Below are positions 1 to 7,544 of a stretch of DNA of 23,500 nucleotides, in pieces. This stretch comes from Symbiodinium natans (Eukaryota > Sar > Dinophyceae > Suessiales > Symbiodiniaceae): positions 426,501 through 450,000 of the forward strand of contig CAJNDS010002368.1 of the NCBI GenBank assembly GCA_905221605.1, written 5' to 3'. The notes beneath the pieces were generated by a model. It made no database searches. It was given only the letters and a program-made list of their open reading frames with translations, and had not been told where the DNA came from. Position numbers and translations under genes: made by a program. How positions within the stretch are numbered: position 1 is the stretch's first letter; each line of letters begins with the position of its first letter.

Positions 1-2
1 AC

Positions 3-140
3 AGCCACATCTACACCGCAAATGATAATCTGAGGATGTTACACCAGACACTACCGAAAAGCAGTAGCCATAACATGTCTGTTAAGGCATCATCAGATTA
101 TCACCTTAACGAGCAGAGGAGCCAGTGGAATGTAAAATGA
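3..140 (+). CDS. C-terminal end of an unidentified upstream gene (partial)
   Basis: The frame is open from the window edge to a TGA at 138-140 and encodes the last 45 residues of a polar protein that I do not recognise. Its stop overlaps the ATG of the polymerase-like/helicase gene in an ATGA arrangement (ATG 137-139, TGA 138-140), which is typical of co-transcribed or translationally coupled viral genes. That overlap is the main reason to believe it is real. The other two forward frames contain several stops in the same stretch. Most of the gene lies outside the window; an internal ATG at 84 could instead begin a very short ORF. Confidence 0.45.
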   Translation, partial: SHIYTANDNLRMLHQTLPKSSSHNMSVKASSDYHLNEQRSQWNVK

Positions 141-2641
141 TCACATCCCTAGACGACATACGTAAATACACAGAACACAGCGAATACACATTGGTATATA
201 ATGGCTACGATCTGTCTCATCTCTTTTATCTTAGCAAACAGGCAGGACATGAGCCACAGGTTAGGTTTAGCGCGGGGTTTGTGTCCGAACTTAACTTCAA
301 GTTTAAGATCAAGATAAACAACAAGAGCCACAAAGAGATTAAATACAAGGTTAAGACCCAGAACTTAGTAAATAATTCTATAGACATCTGCGTGAGAACG
401 GAGCAGATCTACAACAAGATGTCTAAAGCAATGTTTAATTTTAACATCGCCCTCTTCAAGCCGACCCACAAGTCATATTATAACGAGATTGACGTTGAAA
501 TCTTCAAGGAGTGTCGCACCATCCCCCCAACGGGTGAAATAAATAAACATTATTATTTATATAACCCTAAGACAGACAAAGACGACAAATACTTTTATAC
601 CCCAGAAGTGACTACGGAGATAGATGTAAGAAAAGCTTACACTTCTGCTTTTAATAAGATCGCCGAAATACCGGTATTCACTCAGTTTGATATATGGAAG
701 CCCTTCAGTGGCACAGTGACAGATTTTCACGATCTCACTCTCTACTTGGTCAAGCCCACCAAGCGGAGTTTATTTTTCAATAAAGCCTACACTTTAGTAT
801 ATGGTATGTTTTTAAAGCACTTCGTGAAGCAATGTAAGATTCTTTATTATAAGCAACCATCCAGAGTATACAAGGTGGATTATAGGAAGATCACAGCGGA
901 ATTATGGAAGACAGACATCTCTGACAAACCAGCCGAAGACATCAGAATAAAGAAATTGATAGCTAATGTTAACTTCGGGCTACTTGAGAAGAACACGAAT
1001 AAAGCCCATAAAAGTTATGCCTTTGATACTCTAAAGGAAGCCTTATATTATCAGAACAAGATCGGAGGAAAGATTAACAGAATCTCGGGTATGTATGTTG
1101 ATGAAATTGAGTTACCTAACGGCGAGACAGACTTCATAGAAAAAGAGATGGACAGAAAATATTATTGCTTAACAGTGACCGATAAAGCCACCCTACGAAA
1201 CGGATATATATACATCAAAGAATTATTATTACAACACCATAACTTTAAAATGCACACCGACTACACCAAGCTAACAGAAAATCATATAGGAGTATGGAGT
1301 GTTAAAACCGATGCCTTTGTTATCAGGAAGGAGCATTTAAGACGAGCCAAGAACCTAATAGAGTTCTCAGATCGTATCGGCGGGTGGAGACACGAAAAGA
1401 GTAAAAACATAGCGGAACCCACAGAGCAGTGGGCACCAAAAAAGAACGAACTGATACCAATTCCTGTAGTTAGCAATGAGACCCGACCCATAGAAAACGA
1501 GTGGGACACGGAAAGCATAGCAAAAGATATCGTAACAAATAATCCTATGATGATCCGATCTAAATACGCGGGTGGTGGCAAGTCGCATATAGCAAAGCAT
1601 TTCAGCAAGTTAGGCTATAAAACTCTCTTCGTAGTGCCACAGAATAGCTTATCGCAGAATATAAGTGACGATGCAGTGACTACCAATAAGTTTTTTGCCA
1701 TCCCTGTTGGCGATGGGGAGAAACTGCCACAGTTTGATCATAGCAGTTACAATTGTATAGTCTTTGACGAGATCTATATGAATGGAACGCATATCCTAAA
1801 TAGAATTAGAGAGTTTGTTAAGAAAAACCCGAATAAAATTATAATCGGAGCGGGTGATGTCAAACAGCTACCGCCGATTGAAGATCTAACTAATACAAGG
1901 AAGCCGGACGAATACGCAGATGAATGTATTAATCAGATCTTCAAGTATAATGTTACGCTTACCATATGTAAGAGATTAGGCCCACAAGGAGATCCAACAG
2001 CAGAAGCCAACAGAAAAATATTAGATATGATGTATGATGACATGTGGCTTCATAAGTTATCTTTATCCGAGTTTGTTCATAAGTATTTTCACACAACAAG
2101 TGATATGACAGAATCACAGAAGAACATAGCCTATACGAATATGAGGTGCTTAACGGTGTCTAATGCAATCCGAAAGAGCTTGGGGAAAACAGATAAGTAT
2201 GAAGTGGATGAGATCTTAATCTGCCGATTATACAAGAAAACGAACAACGTCAAATTCAATGTTAATTATAGGTTTAGGATCGTAAGCATATCCAAGAACA
2301 TAATTAAGTTAGAGAATGTTAAATCCAAACAGCAGTATATAACCGATATGGCCACCTTAGACAAGCATTTCAGATACGACTACTGCACCACTTGCCATTC
2401 CGCGCAAGGGGCTTCAATTGATGGTAAGATCGTTATACACGAGTGGGAGAAGTCGCATTTAGTAACTCGTGAATGGTTATGGTGTGCATTGACCAGAAGC
2501 ACCGATTTTAATAATGTCTTGTTCTATGAGAGCGCCGAAGCAGAGAATGAACTGAACGAAACAACCTTACATAAATATTGGCTTAACAAGATAAACACCT
2601 ACAAATTACAAGATCAGAAAGCCAATAGAGAAATAAATTAA
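137..2641 (+). CDS. Family-B DNA polymerase-like palm fused to SF1 (Pif1/RecD-like) helicase
   Basis: This 834-aa protein probably works in replication of the element. The C-terminal half is a clear superfamily 1 helicase: Walker A YAGGGKS (about 477-483), Walker B CIVFDEI (540-546), motif III GAGDVKQLPP (about 572-581), motif V TTCHSAQGASIDG (751-763) and motif VI WCALTRS (782-788). The N-terminal half shows what look like family-B polymerase motifs in the right order: motif A EIDVRKAYTSAF (about 161-172), a motif B-like KKLIANVNFGLLEK (272-285) and a motif C-like VKTDAF (389-394). In motif C the usual first aspartate is lysine. No convincing exonuclease motifs are visible. I chose ATG 137 over the in-frame GTG at 125 because it overlaps the upstream stop. 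The helicase assignment is strong; the polymerase assignment rests on short motifs and needs a profile search. The reading frame is intact, unlike several other genes here. Confidence 0.85.
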   Translation: MITSLDDIRKYTEHSEYTLVYNGYDLSHLFYLSKQAGHEPQVRFSAGFVSELNFKFKIKINNKSHKEIKYKVKTQNLVNNSIDICVRTEQIYNKMSKAMFNFNIALFKPTHKSYYNEIDVEIFKECRTIPPTGEINKHYYLYNPKTDKDDKYFYTPEVTTEIDVRKAYTSAFNKIAEIPVFTQFDIWKPFSGTVTDFHDLTLYLVKPTKRSLFFNKAYTLVYGMFLKHFVKQCKILYYKQPSRVYKVDYRKITAELWKTDISDKPAEDIRIKKLIANVNFGLLEKNTNKAHKSYAFDTLKEALYYQNKIGGKINRISGMYVDEIELPNGETDFIEKEMDRKYYCLTVTDKATLRNGYIYIKELLLQHHNFKMHTDYTKLTENHIGVWSVKTDAFVIRKEHLRRAKNLIEFSDRIGGWRHEKSKNIAEPTEQWAPKKNELIPIPVVSNETRPIENEWDTESIAKDIVTNNPMMIRSKYAGGGKSHIAKHFSKLGYKTLFVVPQNSLSQNISDDAVTTNKFFAIPVGDGEKLPQFDHSSYNCIVFDEIYMNGTHILNRIREFVKKNPNKIIIGAGDVKQLPPIEDLTNTRKPDEYADECINQIFKYNVTLTICKRLGPQGDPTAEANRKILDMMYDDMWLHKLSLSEFVHKYFHTTSDMTESQKNIAYTNMRCLTVSNAIRKSLGKTDKYEVDEILICRLYKKTNNVKFNVNYRFRIVSISKNIIKLENVKSKQQYITDMATLDKHFRYDYCTTCHSAQGASIDGKIVIHEWEKSHLVTREWLWCALTRSTDFNNVLFYESAEAENELNETTLHKYWLNKINTYKLQDQKANREIN

Positions 2642-2668
2642 AATAAGTATATTAATCCAAGTTGGTTT

Positions 2669-2839
2669 ATGAAGCGAGTGTATAGTCACTGTAATAATTG
2701 CGGTTGTAACTTTGAATTTGAATTTAAGAACGGCTTCTTAACAAGTAACATGACAGCCCAGAGGCTAGATAACAGCATCGCCCACGAAAGCGACAACTGC
2801 GAAGCTTGGTGTAACCTATGTAACTGCAGTGCAAGATAA
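2669..2839 (+). CDS. Small Cys-rich (zinc-ribbon-like) protein
   Basis: A 56-aa ORF starts 27 nt after the helicase stop, on the same strand. It has a CNNCGC cluster near the N-terminus (residues 8-13) and a CNLCNC cluster near the C-terminus, a spacing that suggests a metal-binding knuckle. A hairpin overlaps its stop codon, as seen for other genes of this element. No family is recognised. It may bind nucleic acid or modulate the replication protein, but that is inferred from size and neighbourhood only. Confidence 0.6.
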   Translation: MKRVYSHCNNCGCNFEFEFKNGFLTSNMTAQRLDNSIAHESDNCEAWCNLCNCSAR

Positions 2840-2861
2840 ACATTAATCTATTTAATGTTTA
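2837..2861. terminator. Perfect AT hairpin between convergent genes
   Basis: A 10-bp perfect inverted repeat (TAAACATTAA / TTAATGTTTA) with a 5-nt loop overlaps the stop of the Cys-rich gene and lies 20 nt beyond the end of the minus-strand gene 2881-3681. Being symmetrical, it could mark mRNA 3' ends on both strands, as palindromes do in mimivirus. Confidence 0.6.
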
Positions 2862-2880
2862 GCTTACTGTATAATTAAAC

Positions 2881-3681
2881 CTATGATCTACTACTGGACG
2901 CAGAACTAATAACAATAGGGGAACTATTAACTGATATGTGAGAACTTCTAACCGAAATGGGAGAGCTTCTTACACTAATGGGTCTGTTGCTTCTTTCACT
3001 ACCGTAATGTATCGTTGAAGCAGGGCGAGAACTACCATAATGTATGGTTGACGCTTCGTCAGAAGCGTCGCGAGACATTCGTGACGAACGAGAACTAGCA
3101 TTACTACTAGCTATAGGTGGATTATCGTAAGGATCACTAGGATGATGCGAAATAGAAGAACTTGATGATGAAGGTAAAGGCGTTTCATCTTTTTTAGTAG
3201 GCATTGGTTCATTGCTTCCCCTTGCTCCACTATCATGACTTGTTTGTCGCGATACTGGCATTTCTACTTCCACCTCCTCAAACAAACTATCAAACAATCT
3301 TCTCATCAATGATTTTTGTTGTTCTTGTTCTTGTTCCTCTGATTTTTCGCTTGGTTTACTACTTGATTTACTTGTTTGCATTGAGTGCTCACTCTCAACC
3401 TGTTGTTCTTCTTTGTCTGGTTCAATTGCTGTCTTCAAACTTTCCGATGTAGATGAGTATGAAGAATGGTCACTAAATAAATCAGTTTGTGTTCCTTTCT
3501 GGGGGTTCTCATTAGTCACTATGATCTTTTTATCATATTTACCCAGATCAAAATCATCAAAATCCACCTCATCTAATAACATTCCTTGTTGTGTTCTTCT
3601 TTCCCTTTCTGGTAATATTCTTAATCTTCTTGTTCTTGCCTCCCTTAACATTTCTTCATAAGTTGGTTTTAACCTTAGCAT
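2881..3681 (-). CDS. Ser-rich putative virion protein with N-terminal LRLKPTYEEM motif
   Basis: A 266-aa hydrophilic protein without a recognised domain. Its first ten or so residues (LRLKPTYEEML) closely match the N-terminal region of the neighbouring 347-aa protein (LRLRPTYDELI). The middle is rich in Ser, Glu and Gln. The C-terminal 80 residues are low-complexity, with short tandem repeats of the type STIHYGS and ISVRSSP. It is the last gene of the minus-strand virion block and has a TCTA box 11 nt before its ATG. Disordered tails and the shared N-terminus suggest a minor virion or scaffold-like protein; this is inference. The low-complexity tail could vary between copies. Confidence 0.7.
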   Translation of the reverse strand: MLRLKPTYEEMLREARTRRLRILPERERRTQQGMLLDEVDFDDFDLGKYDKKIIVTNENPQKGTQTDLFSDHSSYSSTSESLKTAIEPDKEEQQVESEHSMQTSKSSSKPSEKSEEQEQEQQKSLMRRLFDSLFEEVEVEMPVSRQTSHDSGARGSNEPMPTKKDETPLPSSSSSSISHHPSDPYDNPPIASSNASSRSSRMSRDASDEASTIHYGSSRPASTIHYGSERSNRPISVRSSPISVRSSHISVNSSPIVISSASSSRS

Positions 3682-3692
3682 ATATTTAGTTT

Positions 3693-3696
3693 TAGA
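3693..3696 (-). promoter_or_regulatory. TCTA late-promoter-like box of gene 2881-3681
   Basis: TCTA in an AT-rich setting (ATATCTAAAAC on the minus strand), separated by 11 nt from the ATG. It is one of eight such boxes in the element. Confidence 0.5.
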
Positions 3697-3698
3697 TA

Positions 3699-4742
3699 TT
3701 ATAACAAACTCATAACGGCACTTTGAGCACCTGCGATTAACGCATCCTTTGCGACTTCCTTACCTGCATCTAATAAAGCACTCCCCGCGCTTTCAAATGC
3801 TTTTCTGATCATACCTTTGCCTTTTCCTTTCTTCATCTGCGTCCATTCTTCCATCCTACTTCTTAAAAGTTGGTCATTGACTTCGTCCGCCCACTTACCA
3901 GTTTGTATAAGTCTTTCCACAAAATTTATTAAATAATCCTTTTTAGTTGGTGTTTTACCCTTCCCTATAATTTTAAGTTTGTCCATTTCCTCTTCTTGCT
4001 CTTCCGTTAGTTTTATTCCCCTTAAATGTAATTGATACAGTATGTCATCTACTGACATGTCTTTTTGTCTCCATCTATCTATATTTTCATTATAATCTAT
4101 TGTTTCCTTATGTTTTCTAGATTTGGGCGGTAGTTGTGTTTCATCATCATCGGTTTCTTCTTCTTCCTCTTCTTCTTCTTCTTCTACTACTTCGGTAGGT
4201 GTTTCTAAAGGTGGCATATCGTCATCATCCTCAACGTCAGTAGCCATAGAATGTATCGGCACTCCCACGGGCAATTGTTGGGAATGAACATCTCCTAAGT
4301 CTCTTCTAGCTCCATCCACTAATCTGTCTCGGCTCTCCATTTGACGGCTAAGACCTGTTTCTAATTCTGTTCTTATCGCTTGTTCATATTCTTCGTTAAT
4401 CATTTGATCCAAGAAGTCACTACCGTCTGACTGATACGCAGAGCTTGGGGTTCTACCACCATAACTCAACACTCCCATTGATGAACCTGTAGCCATTGCC
4501 GTTTTTCTGAGTTCAGCTTGTCTTAAGTCTTCCTTAACTTTGTCCTCTTCTTGTTTCTTCAAGCCTAGAAAATCAACATTATCAAATTGACTACCGAACT
4601 GATTATTTCTAAACAAGGTAGCCCTTCTGTCAATTACCTGTTCAATGGGTGGTCTGTTGGGATCGCCTTGTGCTTCAATCATTCCTATCAGTTCATCGTA
4701 GGTCGGTCTAAGTCTTAGTTCAGATTTTAATGGTTTAATCAT
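3699..4742 (-). CDS. Putative minor virion protein with acidic tract and Ala-rich C-terminal helix
   Basis: A 347-aa protein starting at ATG 4742; an upstream in-frame TTG is not needed. It has the LRLRPTYDELI motif near the N-terminus and a long acidic tract around residues 170-200 (runs of Asp, then about ten Glu). A charged helical middle follows, then a Lys/Gly-rich stretch (KKGKGKGM), and it ends in a roughly 35-residue Ala-rich amphipathic or hydrophobic helix. A hydrophobic C-terminal helix after a basic linker fits an internal capsid protein that touches membrane or DNA, but I see no recognised family. The TCTA box is 11 nt upstream and overlaps the stop of the preceding gene, so the genes are tightly packed. 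Confidence 0.75.
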   Translation of the reverse strand: MIKPLKSELRLRPTYDELIGMIEAQGDPNRPPIEQVIDRRATLFRNNQFGSQFDNVDFLGLKKQEEDKVKEDLRQAELRKTAMATGSSMGVLSYGGRTPSSAYQSDGSDFLDQMINEEYEQAIRTELETGLSRQMESRDRLVDGARRDLGDVHSQQLPVGVPIHSMATDVEDDDDMPPLETPTEVVEEEEEEEEEETDDDETQLPPKSRKHKETIDYNENIDRWRQKDMSVDDILYQLHLRGIKLTEEQEEEMDKLKIIGKGKTPTKKDYLINFVERLIQTGKWADEVNDQLLRSRMEEWTQMKKGKGKGMIRKAFESAGSALLDAGKEVAKDALIAGAQSAVMSLL

Positions 4743-4752
4743 ATAATACAAA

Positions 4753-5073
4753 TTAGATTATTTCCGCCATTATATTTTTTAATTCTTTTTGTCTCTTTTC
4801 TAGTTCTTCCTTTGTTCTTACTGGCATCATCGGCCTCTCCAACTGACGATTAACGGCGTCTAACTCTCCTTGATATATTGCTTTCTTTTGATGTTGTAGC
4901 CAATCATTGCGTAGTCTAACATTTTTGCTTCGGTTCTCCGCTTCTTCAATCATCATCTTCATATCGTTCATATACTTCCTACGAGAAGCAACACCGAAGG
5001 TATCATCAATATCGTAGTATCTTTGGACTTGGGGTTTGCGTTTGAATTCCGCTTTACTCTTAAACATACTCAT
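4753..5073 (-). CDS. Small charged helical protein, putative virion component
   Basis: A 106-aa, strongly charged and mostly helical protein with a basic N-terminus (MSMFKSKAEFKRK) and a long Lys/Glu-rich region compatible with a coiled coil. No family is recognised. It lies inside the minus-strand virion block, 10 nt before the next ATG. Its TCTA box is 14 nt upstream of the first ATG; a second ATG two codons later would give a 104-aa form. Size and position resemble the unnamed minor virion genes of polinton-like viruses, which is only contextual support. Confidence 0.7.
   Translation of the reverse strand: MSMFKSKAEFKRKPQVQRYYDIDDTFGVASRRKYMNDMKMMIEEAENRSKNVRLRNDWLQHQKKAIYQGELDAVNRQLERPMMPVRTKEELEKRQKELKNIMAEII
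4754..4757 (-). promoter_or_regulatory. TCTA late-promoter-like box of gene 3699-4742
   Basis: TCTA (minus strand AATCTAATTT), 11 nt before ATG 4742, overlapping the stop codon of the upstream gene. Confidence 0.5.
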
Positions 5074-5087
5074 TATTAATATTAATT

Positions 5088-5091
5088 TAGA
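5088..5091 (-). promoter_or_regulatory. TCTA late-promoter-like box of gene 4753-5073
   Basis: TCTA (minus strand TTATCTAAATT), 14 nt before the ATG, in a very AT-rich gap. Confidence 0.5.
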
Positions 5092-5113
5092 TAATAATTA
5101 ATGTTAACAACAA

Positions 5114-5681
5114 TTAAAACATACTGGATCTGAACCGTTGTATCTTTTCTTGTTTTTCTTGTTGTCTTAACCTTTTGATTTCATTATATGACTGATGTAG
5201 CAATTCTGTTGATGTTGGTTGTTTCACTACCTCTTTCATTCTTACGGGCTTTTCTTGTTCCACTTTATTGTCAGAACTCGGAACACTTGGAACATTTTTC
5301 ACTTCGTATTTCTTTCTCATCTCTTCTTCAATTTCTTTTCTTAGTTTTTGTTCTACCTTTGACCCATAACTTGCCTTCTGCTTATTTACTGGTAATGTTT
5401 CAGTTGGTTGCCCCTTGCAATAATGTGGGTGTGTGTTTTTTTAAACTTTTGGGCAACATCTTTTTATTACAAGCGTTACATTCAACTAGCTCAACCATAA
5501 CAGTTCTAGGTAATTTTTTAGCCGTTGCTTTTGGCTTTGCTTTTGCTGTTGGCTGTTCTTCTTTAGGCGTTTCTTCAGTGGCTTCTTTAATTTCTTCTTC
5601 TGGTGCTTCTTCAATAATTTCATTTACTACTGGTTCGGTTGCTTCTTCATTTTTAACCTCCTCAACCGCTTCACTACTCAT
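5114..5681 (-). pseudogene. C2HC-type zinc-finger protein gene split by one frameshift
   Basis: Two overlapping minus-strand ORFs (5400-5681, 93 aa; and a segment open from about 5440 down to 5114) read as one gene of about 189 codons broken at a 7-base A run (T run at 5436-5442 on the + strand). The first part is Glu/Ala/Lys-rich and ends in a CNACNKKM zinc-finger half. The completing His and Cys ligands occur only after the shift, in the second frame, which continues into a charged helical tail. CxxC...LK...H...C fingers of this kind recur in NCLDV and virophage proteins. The ATG at 5320 is internal to the original gene. The lesion may be real decay, a homopolymer sequencing error or, less likely, programmed slippage. 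A TCTA box lies 13 nt before ATG 5681. Confidence 0.75.
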
Positions 5682-5694
5682 TATTAGTATAGTC

Positions 5695-5698
5695 TAGA
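5695..5698 (-). promoter_or_regulatory. TCTA late-promoter-like box of the zinc-finger gene
   Basis: TCTA within TCTAGA, 13 nt before ATG 5681. A second TCTA lies further upstream at 5709-5712 inside the palindrome TCTAATTAGA. Confidence 0.45.
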
Positions 5699-5718
5699 TT
5701 TTTCTAATTAGATATTTA

Positions 5719-6556
5719 TTATCCCCTAAAAAATGTTAGTGTAAAGGAAATATCCACCCCGTTTAAATTTACAATTTGGTTAAGGTGGTCAGTTAGTCTA
5801 AATTCAATCGGCGTAGCATTTTACCTGATACATTAATATAGTCTTCTGCGCTTAATTCATTATCGTTTATGACACCTAAATAGGGAACATTAACAGGAAC
5901 TTTTTTGACTATGCTTGAATTTCCCGCCACTGTTAATTGGTTGTAGTTGCTTATTTCGGTACAATGCAAATATAAATTCTTGAAAGGGACCAAATCCCAA
6001 TAAAATTAGTCACATAAGGAGCTACGTTTGTATAAGCATCAGTGGCGGGTGTTGTGTTTCCAATTACTCGGTTAATTGAACTCAAATTATTAACATCAAC
6101 AGGATCACTAAAACTACCTGCTAATGGTGCTACTTCCCCATCAGTTAAAACAACAAAGATGGCCGTAGAATAGTTGGAACTGAATGTATATTTGTTAGTG
6201 GAACTGTTATAGCTTATTGAATAAGTGTTGGGTCTATCAACCGTATCAACCAGTAGATTAAGTGCTATTTCAATTGTTTGCGCTAAATCAACCGCTGTGT
6301 AATTGCCTTCTGGTATGGTTATTTTACGATAAGTGATCCCCGCTATAACTCCGGGCGGTATCACTTGGTGTCTGAAATATGAATTATTGTTGGTGCTATT
6401 GATAGAATACCATGAGTGGGGAATGCTCACCTCATGTATTTGACATAGCATATTCTCTTCCAATTGCACCGTTTCAGGTAGATCTATTGTAAAATTTGAT
6501 GAAGCGCCACTTACTTTATAATAGCTGTCAATATAAACTTTTTTGAACTTGAGCAT
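5719..6556 (-). pseudogene. Penton (minor capsid) protein gene with two frameshifts
   Basis: This would encode the single jelly-roll penton protein that sits at the capsid vertices. The N-terminal 185 or so residues carry the pattern I associate with PLV/adintovirus pentons: VYIDSYYK at the start, then FTIDLPETVQLEEN, then an ISIPHSWYSI-type segment, then a TIPEGNYTAVDLA segment. The frame shifts near 5995-6003, continues in a second frame (WDLVPFKNLYLHC onward), shifts again near 5796-5808 and ends in a third frame with a hydrophobic beta-strand tail and TAA at 5719-5721. The combined length of about 279 codons is normal for the family. Two lesions in one essential capsid gene argue that this copy cannot build virions, unless they are sequencing errors. 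No TCTA box is evident upstream; the gap to the lipase gene (6557-6647) is a shared divergent promoter region. Confidence 0.85.
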
Positions 6557-6635
6557 TATTATTAAATGACAAATTTTTAAATTTTAAAAGAATTTATTAA
6601 ATTATCTTTGATAATTTAACAAAATAATTTTATAA

Positions 6636-6639
6636 TCTA
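6636..6639 (+). promoter_or_regulatory. TCTA late-promoter-like box of the lipase-like gene
   Basis: AATCTATTTTA, 8 nt before ATG 6648, in the divergent AT-rich gap between the penton and lipase-like genes. Confidence 0.5.
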
Positions 6640-6647
6640 TTTTAATA

Positions 6648-7289
6648 ATGTTTAAACACAAACGGAGAGATGATTTTGAACCATACGAAGCGCCCAAAAC
6701 GAGAAGCAACATTCACAATGAAATAAGTGAAGAATTAGCAGGGACGGAGACCTTCTTAACTGATACTCAAGGATTGAAACTAGCATACGAAAACCCCAAT
6801 GGAATTTATCAAAACGGTAGTATCTTATACATAGCAGGAACTAAAAGTGGAAGAGATGTTTATGATGATCTAAACTTACCACTTTATCAAACGAGACACA
6901 CCAAAAGATACAAAGATGTTGATAAATTCATTAAAGATGGAACTATAGAGGTTGACGGTAAGAAACTTACAGGAATTACCGACGTCATTAGTCACTCATT
7001 GGGTTCGGCGGTTGGTGCGTCCATCAATCAAGATTATGGGAATATATTTAGAAGTAGAAGATATGGGTCTCCTTTTGTTTCAAGTCAGCCACCAGAAGAT
7101 ACCGGAACAAATCTACGAATAAGAAAGACAGGCGACGTTGTTAGTATGTTTGATAATGCCACTATTAACTTGAACAGAAGTTCTTTAAACCCACTTGATA
7201 ACCATAGTTATGCTGATATTGCTAATGTTCATAACAAACCAGGAAATTTACCTATAACAGCTGATGAGTTTTTGGATCAATTTAATTAA
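6648..7289 (+). CDS. Class 3 lipase-like alpha/beta-hydrolase
   Basis: A 213-aa protein with the features of a compact class 3 lipase/phospholipase. A hydrophobic strand with YIAGTKSGRDVYDDL (about 61-75) resembles the 'RGT..D...D' entry region. The nucleophile elbow ISHSLGSAVG carries the likely catalytic Ser117. An acidic candidate is in KTGDVVSMFD (about 160-169) and a His candidate in DNHSYAD (about 184-190). The order Ser-Asp-His is correct. There is no signal peptide. Lipases occur in polinton-like viruses and may damage host membranes during entry or release; this is inferred. The reading frame is intact, with good ATG context and a TCTA box, so it was probably expressed with virion genes. 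Confidence 0.75.
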   Translation: MFKHKRRDDFEPYEAPKTRSNIHNEISEELAGTETFLTDTQGLKLAYENPNGIYQNGSILYIAGTKSGRDVYDDLNLPLYQTRHTKRYKDVDKFIKDGTIEVDGKKLTGITDVISHSLGSAVGASINQDYGNIFRSRRYGSPFVSSQPPEDTGTNLRIRKTGDVVSMFDNATINLNRSSLNPLDNHSYADIANVHNKPGNLPITADEFLDQFN

Positions 7290-7308
7290 CATCTCAATAA
7301 TAATAATA

Positions 7309-7506
7309 ATGTTCTCTTACAAAGCCACAACATACGAACAAATGGAGAAGAAACCCAAAGAGAAAAAGTTTAAACAAAACGCTTACGAAGAGGTAAGGAA
7401 ACTAATAGAACAAAATGAAGGCAACGGTGCCGTGAATGAAATTAAAGTTAAGAATAAAACCAAGAAACAAGAAAATATTAAGTTTAAGTTTAATTTATTT
7501 GATTAA
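7309..7506 (+). CDS. Small basic protein with ATTYEQM N-terminal motif
   Basis: A 65-aa Lys/Glu-rich protein. I use ATG 7309 rather than the in-frame ATG 7264, which would overlap the lipase gene and add a low-complexity Ile run. The N-terminus MFSYKATTYEQMEK resembles the TY(D/E)E motif at the start of the two larger minus-strand virion proteins. The rest is basic and probably helical, compatible with DNA binding inside the capsid. It sits between the lipase-like gene and the major capsid gene, so a virion role is plausible but unproven. Confidence 0.65.
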   Translation: MFSYKATTYEQMEKKPKEKKFKQNAYEEVRKLIEQNEGNGAVNEIKVKNKTKKQENIKFKFNLFD

Positions 7507-7523
7507 TTGTATAAATTAAATTT
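7486..7523. terminator. AT hairpin around the stop of the small basic gene
   Basis: A 12-bp stem with one wobble pair (core TTTAATTTA / TAAATTAAA) and a 14-nt loop spans the stop codon at 7504-7506. It touches the TCTA box of the capsid gene. Confidence 0.4.
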
Positions 7524-7526
7524 CTA
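7523..7526 (+). promoter_or_regulatory. TCTA late-promoter-like box of the major capsid gene
   Basis: TTTCTACTTTTG, 18 nt before ATG 7545, followed by a TATATAT run. Confidence 0.5.
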
Positions 7527-7544
7527 CTTTTGTTTATATATATT

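Noticed and set aside
5077-5117. Hairpin after the zinc-finger pseudogene
   Set aside because: Only short, bulged pairings and self-palindromic AT words; not distinguishable from AT-rich background.
7264-7308. Earlier ATG for the small basic protein
   Set aside because: It overlaps the lipase-like gene and adds only an Ile run; ATG 7309 has the usual AATAATAATG context.
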